From: Moraxellaceae bacterium
GTDB lineage: Bacteria; Pseudomonadota; Gammaproteobacteria; Pseudomonadales; Ketobacteraceae
Assembly (NCBI GenBank): GCA_002402125.1
Contig: NVVG01000050.1
Span: forward strand, 6,904-12,271
Direction: 5' to 3'
DNA: 5,368 bases
Under the pieces are notes generated by a model. That model was not told the DNA's origin, did not search any database, and worked only from the letters and a program-made list of their open reading frames with translations. Both the position numbers and the translations under genes were made by a program. Below are positions 1 to 5,038 of the stretch, piece by piece. The first letter of the stretch is position 1, and the number at the start of each line of letters is the position of its first letter.

Positions 1-87
1 TGGCGTTTATCTGACGATCGTCAGCATTTCGAACTAGAACCTATACATATAAAAGAAACCCTGCAGGGACAATTTCAACAGCCGTAG
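1..87 (+). CDS. C-terminal fragment, probable JAMM/M67-family metallopeptidase
   Basis: The window opens inside a reading frame that gives 28 residues (WRLSDDRQHFELEPIHIKE followed by a short Gln-rich end) and stops at TAG 85-87. The catalytic domain lies outside the window, so this call rests on the tail alone. The pattern 'aromatic-Arg-hydrophobic-x-Asp ... Glu-x-x-Pro-Ile-x-Ile' resembles the last strands of bacterial M67/JAMM zinc peptidases such as Mec+ and QbsD. Known family members hydrolyse conjugates of, or trim, MoaD/ThiS-like sulfur carriers. The next gene, 12 bases downstream, is such a carrier and has two residues after its Gly-Gly, which fits a trimming peptidase. The coding frame is likely; the family is an inference from 28 residues and gene context. 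Confidence 0.5.
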   Translation, partial: WRLSDDRQHFELEPIHIKETLQGQFQQP

Positions 88-99
88 AAGGTAAATAAT

Positions 100-381
100 A
101 TGAACATCACTATTAGGATCCCATCTCCGCTAAGGCGCTTTACCGAACAAGCAGCTCAAATAGAGCTGAATGCAAATACCGTTGGTGAAGCGTTAATGGC
201 GCTAAATGCGCAATACCCAGATCTCCAAACCCAGTTAATGGATGAGCAAGGGAAACTACGTAACTTCGTCAATATTTTCCATAACAAAATAGATATCAAA
301 CAACTGCAAGGAATGGAGTCTACGTTAGATGAAGGTAGTGAGCTGAGAATAGTTCCCGCGATTGCCGGAGGTAAGAAATGA
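100..381 (+). CDS. Ubiquitin-like sulfur-carrier protein (MoaD/ThiS/CysO-like)
   Basis: This 93-residue protein has the length and pattern of small beta-grasp sulfur carriers. Features include the N-terminal strand MNITIRIPSPLRRFT, the central RNFVNIFHNKIDI segment (CysO-like proteins have FVNIYVN-type sequences here), the acidic LDEGSELRIVPAIAGG end, and Gly90-Gly91. Family members carry sulfur as a C-terminal thiocarboxylate after adenylation by a ThiF/MoeB enzyme, for cofactor, cysteine or siderophore biosynthesis. The overall pattern is closer to CysO/QbsE than to molybdopterin-synthase MoaD. Oddly, Lys92-Lys93 follow the diglycine, so the protein must be trimmed before activation. The start ATG has a GAAGG ribosome binding site at 87-91, 8 bases upstream. 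The stop overlaps the next gene's start (ATGA, 378-381), implying translational coupling. The family call is firm; the acceptor pathway is not determined. Confidence 0.9.
   Translation: MNITIRIPSPLRRFTEQAAQIELNANTVGEALMALNAQYPDLQTQLMDEQGKLRNFVNIFHNKIDIKQLQGMESTLDEGSELRIVPAIAGGKK
367..371 (+). promoter_or_regulatory. Shine-Dalgarno of the thiF-rhodanese gene inside the Gly-Gly codons
   Basis: GGAGG lies 6 bases before the ATG at 378. It is formed by the consecutive codons GGA and GGT, which encode the functional diglycine of the upstream carrier. The following AAG AAA (Lys-Lys) codons act as spacer to the overlapping ATGA. The match and spacing are near ideal, which supports the start at 378. 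Confidence 0.85.
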
Positions 382-1520
382 GCCCATCGTTAACTCCTAG
401 CGAACTAAGCCGCTATAGCCGCCATATCATGCTTCCTGAAATGGGAGTTGAAGGTCAGCAGGCTTTAAAGGCTGCCAGTGTGTTGATTGTCGGCGCAGGC
501 GGATTGGGTTCACCTTTATGTCTTTATCTTGCTGCTGCCGGAATAGGAACTCTAGGTATTATCGACAATGACACGGTAGATGAAACAAATCTACAGCGAC
601 AGATACTCTATAACATGGACGATATCGGCTTATCTAAGGTTGACTGTGCCACATCACGTTTAAGGAAACTCAACCCTTATATCAATATACAGCCTTATCA
701 CACAGCGCTTTCATCTCAAAATGCATTGGATATCATCCAGCCCTACGATTTAGTAATTGACGGTACCGATAACTTTCCAACTCGCTACTTGGTAAATGAT
801 GCCTGCGTGCTACTAAACAAACCCAATGTCTATGGCAGTATTTTTCGTTTCGAGGGTCAAGCAACTGTTTTTAATTACAGCAAAGGCCCCTGTTATCGTT
901 GTCTATACCCTGCACCACCACCACCGGGATTGGTACCATCCTGTGCAGAAGGTGGCGTACTAGGTATATTGCCCGCTATAATCGCGTCAATTCAGGCAAC
1001 GGAAGCCATCAAAATAATTACCGGCATAGGCACAACATTAACCGGTCGGCTGCTAATATATGAAGCCCTAGATATGAAATTCGATGAGCTAACCATAGTT
1101 AGAGATCAACATTGTTGCCTTTGTGGCGAGCAGCCAACGATCAAGGGTTTAACGAACTACCAGCAATTCTGTGGTATTGCGGACACACCAATAGATGTAA
1201 CCTATGGAGAAATCGCATCACAAGAATTAAAAACTCTTATCGACACAAATACCGCGCCCACCATAATCGATGTCAGAGAACCCTACGAGAGGGAGATATG
1301 CCACATTGAAGGTAGCCAACATATTCCCATGCAACAAATTTCAAATCATCTGCAAGAATTTGATCCCAACCAGGAATTACTCTTCTACTGCAAATTGGGC
1401 GGCCGCTCAGCTAAAGTCTGCCAGCTGTTTACTGATAATGGATACCAGCGGGTAACTAATCTTAAAGGCGGCATCATGGCATGGGCGAATGAAATTGATA
1501 CGACGCTAACCCAATACTGA
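378..1520 (+). CDS. ThiF/MoeB-family adenylyltransferase fused to a rhodanese sulfurtransferase (MoeZ/QbsC type)
   Basis: This 380-residue protein activates the C-terminus of a ubiquitin-like sulfur carrier with ATP and transfers sulfur to it. The E1-like domain (about 1-250) shows RYSRHIMLPE (12-21), the nucleotide loop GAGGLGSP (39-46), DNDTVDETNLQRQ (63-75) and Lys87. It also has the catalytic Asp131 in DGTDN, a CxxC zinc pair at Cys172/175, SCAEGGVLG with conserved Cys189, and a second pair at Cys246/249. A linker leads to a rhodanese domain (about 270-375) with DVREPYE (298-304) and the active loop CKLGGR, whose Cys338 would carry the persulfide. Length and order match MoeZ/MOCS3/QbsC fusions, and no key residue is missing. 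It overlaps the carrier gene by 4 bases, so the two are almost certainly partners. A role in molybdopterin, cysteine or another thio-product cannot be chosen from the sequence. Confidence 0.93.
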   Translation: MSPSLTPSELSRYSRHIMLPEMGVEGQQALKAASVLIVGAGGLGSPLCLYLAAAGIGTLGIIDNDTVDETNLQRQILYNMDDIGLSKVDCATSRLRKLNPYINIQPYHTALSSQNALDIIQPYDLVIDGTDNFPTRYLVNDACVLLNKPNVYGSIFRFEGQATVFNYSKGPCYRCLYPAPPPPGLVPSCAEGGVLGILPAIIASIQATEAIKIITGIGTTLTGRLLIYEALDMKFDELTIVRDQHCCLCGEQPTIKGLTNYQQFCGIADTPIDVTYGEIASQELKTLIDTNTAPTIIDVREPYEREICHIEGSQHIPMQQISNHLQEFDPNQELLFYCKLGGRSAKVCQLFTDNGYQRVTNLKGGIMAWANEIDTTLTQY

Positions 1521-1531
1521 GGCCACTTGCT

Positions 1532-1951
1532 ATGAGACCCACCCTCACCCACATGGCGCTACATGTCAAAAACCTGGAAGCCTGTGTCACCTTCTATAAA
1601 AAGTACTGTAAGTTACGGGTCATTCACGATAGAGAGAAACACCACAAACACATCATCTGGATGGCCGAAAAAGATCATGAACATACGTTTGTCTTCGTAT
1701 TGCTAGAGGGCGGACCTTATCATAACCAAATAGCGACAGATTTTAGTCACCTGGGGTTTGCGGTAAACAGCAAAACCGAAGTAGAAAGCATCGCTCAGGT
1801 GGCGGAACAAGAAGGGATTTTAGCCTGGCCCCCAGTTCAGGAACCTTACCCTGTGGGTTACTACTGCGGAGTTAAAGATCCAAACGGAAACTTTGTAGAG
1901 TTCAGTTATGGGCAACCCCTAGGGCCAGGGTCAGAAAACATGCCTTTATAG
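1532..1951 (+). CDS. VOC-superfamily protein (glyoxalase/bleomycin-resistance/dioxygenase fold)
   Basis: The 139-residue protein has two beta-alpha-beta-beta-beta modules typical of the vicinal oxygen chelate fold. The first starts with LTHMALHVKNLEACVTFY (residues 5-22) and the second with FSHLGFAV (71-78). It closes with VKDPNGNFVEFSYGQ (114-128), a standard VOC ending. By alignment with glyoxalase I-type proteins, the likely metal ligands are His7, His73 and Glu123, so the site looks intact. Members bind a divalent metal and act as lyases, isomerases, dioxygenases or drug-binding proteins; the substrate cannot be read here. It starts 11 bases after the ThiF-rhodanese stop, and GAGG (1519-1522) overlaps that stop, so it is co-transcribed and may act in the same sulfur-relay pathway. 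The family is confident; the function is open. Confidence 0.88.
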   Translation: MRPTLTHMALHVKNLEACVTFYKKYCKLRVIHDREKHHKHIIWMAEKDHEHTFVFVLLEGGPYHNQIATDFSHLGFAVNSKTEVESIAQVAEQEGILAWPPVQEPYPVGYYCGVKDPNGNFVEFSYGQPLGPGSENMPL

Positions 1952-2028
1952 AGGATAACTTTCTTATTTGTTAATAGGTGATAATGAAAGAATATTACAG
2001 ATAGCTAACACCTAAAAAACTGAACTCA

Positions 2029-2520
2029 CTATTCACCTTTAAAAACAATTCGAGGATCCGTCTGTAAAAAATAGTCCGCATCAAACTCGTCCGTGCAAGC
2101 GGCATTGAGCGTTACTTCTTCATACATCCAATAATTCAAGCCTCCTTCTTCAACGCTGTAACGCCAATTATATTGGCATTGAATCCAGCCCTGATTTAGC
2201 AGGCCTATAGTTTTAGATCTTGTGCCCTGTGATAAATATTCCAAGACATCTCCATCCTGTTTAGCACAAACCTGAAAACGATCGAACCTAATGCGTCCGT
2301 CAGGTAGCATCCCATACTTAATACGGCCATTTTTAAAAACACTGGTAGTTATATCATCACCGTGTTGATCGACGATACAGGGTTTATCCAATACATAAAA
2401 AGCTGGTTTCGCAGCAATAGTATAACGAATGGGTATTGCCGCGCGAGCAGCCTCATCTGAGGCAGTACGCCGACTCTTATCCCACTGCTTAATAACAAGT
2501 TGAAATATCAGGATGCGCAT
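2029..2520 (-). CDS. Hypothetical protein, last gene of the minus-strand operon
   Basis: This 163-residue protein was not recognised. No signal peptide or membrane segment is clear, apart from a short hydrophobic N-terminus (MRILIFQLVI). The middle has two similar strand-like units, KNGRIKY (63-69) and PDGRIRF (73-79), suggesting a beta-hairpin. The later part is rich in aromatic residues (Trp112, Trp119, Tyr121, Tyr130, Trp131, Tyr133), and Cys48, Cys85, Cys115 and Cys142 are scattered. A TAG stop sits directly before the ATG in the same frame, so no longer start exists, yet there is no good ribosome binding site. Translation may depend on the GFA-family gene ending 28 bases upstream. Same strand and short gaps suggest one operon with the two genes before it. 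A real gene is likely from its length and position; no function is assigned. Confidence 0.7.
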   Translation of the reverse strand: MRILIFQLVIKQWDKSRRTASDEAARAAIPIRYTIAAKPAFYVLDKPCIVDQHGDDITTSVFKNGRIKYGMLPDGRIRFDRFQVCAKQDGDVLEYLSQGTRSKTIGLLNQGWIQCQYNWRYSVEEGGLNYWMYEEVTLNAACTDEFDADYFLQTDPRIVFKGE

Positions 2521-2548
2521 CTAGTGTGTAGTAATCTATTTTATCCGC

Positions 2549-2974
2549 CTAGACCTGAGATGCAAAATAGGCCTTTATCTCAGCTTCTGTCATTTCTTTC
2601 GTTTCATTTGAAAAGCAATAATAGTCAGGTCGTTGGTCGCTGAAATATTGCATACTCATAACCAAACCCTCTAGTTGTGGAAACAATCCAACAGGCATAT
2701 TGTAACTGCCAGTTTTATTCAAACGATAAAATAAGTGAGTACCACATTCTAAGCAAAAACCCCTGGAAGCCCAAGGTGAAGAATCGTATTCCTTAAGCTT
2801 TTCAGCATTTTCAATTTCTACATCCGTACCGCACTGTACGGCAAAAAATGGACCACCACCCCATGTTCTACATGTTTCACAATGGCATACTGTAAATTTA
2901 GGATTAACCGTGGCAACAGAAATTTTAACGCTACCACATAAACAATTGGCTACTTGTACGTCTATATCTGGCAT
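2549..2974 (-). CDS. GFA-family zinc protein (glutathione-dependent formaldehyde-activating enzyme-like)
   Basis: The 141-residue protein has the full cysteine pattern of the GFA family (Mss4-like zinc fold). CLCGSV supplies Cys11 and Cys13, CHCETCR supplies Cys30, Cys32 and Cys35, and CLECGTHLF supplies Cys74 and Cys77. In the founding enzyme, these cysteines hold a structural zinc and a second zinc linked to glutathione binding. Most members are uncharacterised, and the formaldehyde role does not transfer automatically. The length is typical. Its start lies 27 bases after the stop of the PF10118-type gene, with only a weak GGA about 10 bases before the ATG, so it probably belongs to that operon. 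The family is near certain; the substrate is unknown. Confidence 0.9.
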   Translation of the reverse strand: MPDIDVQVANCLCGSVKISVATVNPKFTVCHCETCRTWGGGPFFAVQCGTDVEIENAEKLKEYDSSPWASRGFCLECGTHLFYRLNKTGSYNMPVGLFPQLEGLVMSMQYFSDQRPDYYCFSNETKEMTEAEIKAYFASQV

Positions 2975-3001
2975 TCTAATGTATCCATAGATTTTATATA
3001 A

Positions 3002-3919
3002 TCAATTCGTTTTTCTAGATGCGCGATCATCATACTCCCAAAAATACTCCAGCTCACTTAACACTTCCTTAGCCCTACTTGTGGATCCCAGCTGACCTGG
3101 ATGAAAACCCCAGCGAAGATAACGCATAATAGAAACAACCAAGTACCTGACTGTAGGCAAATGCCCTCGCTTACTGGATTTAATATAATTTCTAACGCCG
3201 TACTTAAAGGTATTACCGTTTTCTTCCCTGTTGATTTTTCGGCTCGCCCAGCGCCATAATAGCAATACAATTATGATGCCTGGCAAGTACATGAGCTTTA
3301 TCAACAGCCGGCTTCCCCCCAGGTGATGATAGAGATCATGGGCTACTGCTCTATGTTCTACTTCCTCTGCGGCATGCCATTTAAATAGATTAAGCATTTG
3401 TTTGTCCGTGCCAGAGTTTTCTAACCCCTCGTTATCAATCATCCAAGTACCAAGAACACTTGTAAGATGCTCGATAATTGCAATCATTCCAACTCGCATT
3501 ATTAGCCAATATGTTTTAAATGGGCCAAAAACAGGTATTAAGCAGGCTACCTTATCTCCCATCCAGCCATCAAATAAAGTATCCAGAACTTTACGCGGGG
3601 CAGTAAAATCCCATCCCAGCTTTTCAAAATGCTCCATTACTTTAGCATGACCCTGGGCGTGGGCTCCTTCTTGCCCGATAAACCCCTTAACCTCTTGTAG
3701 CACGACCCTATCCGTTATGAGCGGTATCGCTTTATTAAAAGTACGGCACATCCACAACTCTGCCTGCGGTAAGAGGAGGTGGCAAACATTCAATACCATG
3801 CTTGCGAAATGATCTCCTGGCACCCATATAGAATTAACACCGTCAAGGTTCATGCTAATGGAACGCCTTACAATTTTAGGCTCAACGACATCACCGTCGA
3901 CCTTATCTGCCTCACTCAT
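3002..3919 (-). CDS. 'Metal-dependent hydrolase' family protein (PF10118-like) with a ferritin-like diiron motif set
   Basis: This 305-residue protein resembles the family annotated as predicted metal-dependent hydrolases (COG3687/PF10118). Hallmarks are FIGQEGAHAQGH (80-91) and WHAAEEVEHRAVAHDLYHH (181-199). Potential metal ligands follow the order of diiron carboxylate four-helix proteins: Glu54, Glu84-x-x-His87, Glu150, then Glu186-x-x-His189. This argues for an oxygenase-, oxidase- or hydrolase-type metal centre rather than a zinc hydrolase. A hydrophobic stretch at about 206-223 (PGIIIVLLLW core), followed by a basic segment, suggests membrane attachment. The ATG at 3919 is preferred because GGGG (3929-3932) lies 9 bases upstream. 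A GTG at 3934 would add 5 residues but has no ribosome binding site. It is the first gene of a probable operon with the GFA-family and hypothetical genes. The family is confident; the activity is unknown. Confidence 0.88.
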   Translation of the reverse strand: MSEADKVDGDVVEPKIVRRSISMNLDGVNSIWVPGDHFASMVLNVCHLLLPQAELWMCRTFNKAIPLITDRVVLQEVKGFIGQEGAHAQGHAKVMEHFEKLGWDFTAPRKVLDTLFDGWMGDKVACLIPVFGPFKTYWLIMRVGMIAIIEHLTSVLGTWMIDNEGLENSGTDKQMLNLFKWHAAEEVEHRAVAHDLYHHLGGSRLLIKLMYLPGIIIVLLLWRWASRKINREENGNTFKYGVRNYIKSSKRGHLPTVRYLVVSIMRYLRWGFHPGQLGSTSRAKEVLSELEYFWEYDDRASRKTN

Positions 3920-3928
3920 ACTTACACA

Positions 3929-3932
3929 CCCC
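3929..3932 (-). promoter_or_regulatory. Ribosome binding site deciding the start at 3919
   Basis: Read on the minus strand, GGGG followed by TGTGTAAGT precedes the ATG at 3919 by 9 bases. The competing GTG start (3932-3934) overlaps this element and has nothing similar upstream, so the shorter protein is favoured. Confidence 0.5.
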
Positions 3933-3967
3933 ACGCCGATATTAGACTACCGTTCAAATAAACGAAT

Positions 3968-3996
3968 GTTATCTTCCGACCTAACCATATAAACAA
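3968..3996 (-). promoter_or_regulatory. Weak sigma-70-like promoter candidate for the minus-strand operon
   Basis: On the minus strand TTGTTT (3991-3996) and GATAAC (3968-3973) are separated by exactly 17 bases. They match the consensus at 3 of 6 and 4 of 6 positions and would give a leader of about 40 bases before the ATG at 3919. Position and spacing are right, but the boxes are weak and such matches are common in AT-rich DNA. Confidence 0.25.
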
Positions 3997-4063
3997 ACTA
4001 GAAGGGAGAATAGCAACAAATGTGCTTGAGACCTAGCGACTGGCCTCCACGTTGCACATTCAA

Positions 4064-4095
4064 AATATAACCCTTTAAATACAAAGAGTTATATT
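4064..4095 (-). repeat. AT-rich 13-bp inverted repeat / hairpin
   Basis: The outer arms AATATAAC (4064-4071) and GTTATATT (4088-4095) are perfect reverse complements. The inner arms CTTT (4073-4076) and AAAG (4083-4086) continue the stem after one non-complementary pair (4072/4087), leaving a 6-base loop. Read as RNA from the minus strand, that pair becomes U-G, so the stem is a continuous 13 pairs; on the + strand it is a C-A mismatch. A short U-rich stretch (UAUAUUUUG) covers the end of the minus-strand 3' arm and the bases just after it. It could be a weak terminator for transcripts from the right, an operator, or a leader structure. Confidence 0.6.
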
Positions 4096-4272
4096 GTCTA
4101 TCCATCAAGTAAAGAGGTGCTATTGGCTAATATATAGCGGTTAGCGGACTTGTCCTTATGATAGTAGAGGCATATATTCCTTTTGCTACATCACAAACAT
4201 CTAGGAAATAAAAGGGAAAATTGGGAAACCCAAACCCCATCCTATGCTTTGACTATTTTCATAAGCAAAAGC

Positions 4273-4286
4273 AATACCTGGGTATT
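4273..4286. repeat. Perfect 6-bp palindrome with 2-bp centre
   Basis: AATACC-TG-GGTATT is a perfect short dyad in otherwise non-coding DNA. It has the size of a dimeric regulator half-site pair, but no regulator family was recognised and no adjacent promoter is clear. A dyad this short can occur by chance. Confidence 0.3.
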
Positions 4287-4437
4287 ATCGCGACTCAATA
4301 TAGTCAATTATAGAAACACGCCAATGCCTTGCAGCCCTCAAAATATCACGAATTGCCTTAAGCTCCATGCGTGGATTGCAGGCCTTCCTTTTCGGTGCTC
4401 GCGAGACCTTCAAGTTCCAAATATCGCCTTTTTCACC

Positions 4438-4647
4438 TCACTTCATTTCGCGATATTTCAAGATAAGCGCTACAATTTCATGATCACTCGTTGAAGAAGC
4501 CAATGATTCGTTCATCGAACGGCGCTGAGGCAGCATGATTTCGAATTTATCTTTGAGGACTTCGTCTACTTGCTCATCAACACTAGGATCAATCTCGCTC
4601 CCTGCAAAGATACGTATTCGTTGCAGAATGAAGTCCTTGTTTGCCAT
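4438..4647 (-). CDS. Small hypothetical protein, 69 residues
   Basis: The protein is soluble-looking and mixed in charge, with no cysteine, signal peptide or membrane segment. An amphipathic N-terminal part (MANKDFILQRIRIFAG) is followed by an acidic stretch (EIDPSVDEQVDEVL) and a conserved-looking C-terminal half with MLPQRRSMNESLASSTSDHE and LILKYREMK. The start is well supported by AGGA (4655-4658), 7 bases before the ATG. The style suggests a small conserved bacterial protein, but no family was recognised and no function is assigned. It follows the 93-residue gene on the same strand with a gap of about 110 bases, so it may have its own promoter. The frame stays open for 50 codons after its TGA stop, which is probably chance. 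Confidence 0.75.
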   Translation of the reverse strand: MANKDFILQRIRIFAGSEIDPSVDEQVDEVLKDKFEIMLPQRRSMNESLASSTSDHEIVALILKYREMK

Positions 4648-4756
4648 CTATTTTTCCTAATAGGTTTGATATTCCACAATCCCGACACCCTAGAATTACG
4701 CGAAGCAGGAAAACCCTAACGAAAGCTGCCATGCAACGCTCAGGATTTACCACTTG

Positions 4757-5038
4757 CTATTGGGGTTGAATGGTTTGTTCATTGCTCGCTGCTGGTTTTG
4801 GTGGCGTCACACTTTGTTGACCGCTCGCTGCTGGTTTTGGTGGCGTCACACTTTGTTGACCGCTCGCTGCTGGTTTTGGTGCCGTCATACTTTGTTGACC
4901 GCTCACTCCTGAGCGGATCTGCTGAATTTCTCCACCTGACTCGAGGAAAGCCTTGGTTTTTTCTTCTATGGATAGAGAGGTCTCAGCCCCCCCAGGTTGC
5001 TTCTTTTTTGACGCTACTGTCTTTGCTTTAATTGCCAT
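4757..5038 (-). CDS. Small repeat-tailed protein with SutA-like AFLxxGGxIQxI motif
   Basis: This 93-residue protein has three parts. Residues 1-14 are lysine-rich (MAIKAKTVASKKKQ). Residues 22-47 form a compact segment with LSIEEKTKAFLESGGEIQQI and GVSGQQ. Residues 46-93 are a low-complexity Pro/Ala/Gln tail of 13-residue units SGQQSVTPPKPAA: a diverged first copy, two identical copies and a degenerate partial one (SNEQTIQPQ). The AFLESGGEIQQI segment resembles the conserved part of SutA, a small RNA-polymerase-binding regulator of Pseudomonas, and similar motifs occur in other small gammaproteobacterial proteins. This is a recollected motif likeness, not a proven relation. The basic start and disordered tail fit a nucleic-acid- or polymerase-associated protein. 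The ATG follows AAGG (5045-5048) by 6 bases. It is probably a real gene; the function is tentative. Confidence 0.72.
   Translation of the reverse strand: MAIKAKTVASKKKQPGGAETSLSIEEKTKAFLESGGEIQQIRSGVSGQQSMTAPKPAASGQQSVTPPKPAASGQQSVTPPKPAASNEQTIQPQ
4788..4904. repeat. Three 39-bp tandem repeats within the 93-residue gene
   Basis: Units lie at 4788-4826, 4827-4865 and 4866-4904. The first two are identical, and the third differs at two positions (4882 and 4888). A degraded partial copy precedes them (about 4774-4787). The length is a multiple of three, so copy-number change keeps the frame and alters the protein tail by 13 residues per unit. Near identity at DNA level implies recent duplication by slippage or recombination. 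Confidence 0.95.

Larger units (their letters stand above)
3935..4437. other. Gene-poor intergenic region of about 500 bases
   Basis: No reading frame here has a start, ribosome binding site and composition that support a gene. A + strand frame (4183-4494) runs into the better-supported 69-residue gene on the other strand and reads as low-quality protein. The stretch contains the promoter candidate for the operon to its left, a 32-base hairpin at 4064-4095, a 14-base palindrome at 4273-4286, and an in-frame open extension beyond the stop of the 69-residue gene (4288-4437). No insertion-sequence ends or transposase remnants were recognised. Confidence 0.6.

Noticed and set aside
1952..2028. 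Bidirectional terminator between the convergent operons
   Set aside because: Only weak dyads are present (TAGGTG/CACCTA with a 28-base loop, CTTTC/GAAAG), and none is followed by a U-tract in the right direction.
3402..3650. A + strand frame opposite the PF10118-like gene
   Set aside because: It is antisense to a clearly conserved protein and has no independent support.
4183..4494. A 103-codon + strand frame in the intergenic region
   Set aside because: It overlaps the better-supported 69-residue gene on the other strand and its protein has no family-like pattern.
4788..4904. CRISPR array suggested by regular 39-bp repeats
   Set aside because: The repeats are contiguous with no spacers, keep the reading frame, and encode 13-residue protein units.
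4798..5031. A + strand frame over the tandem repeats
   Set aside because: It is the mirror of the repeat-tailed gene, which has a ribosome binding site and a sensible N-terminus; repeats of 3n length keep several frames open.
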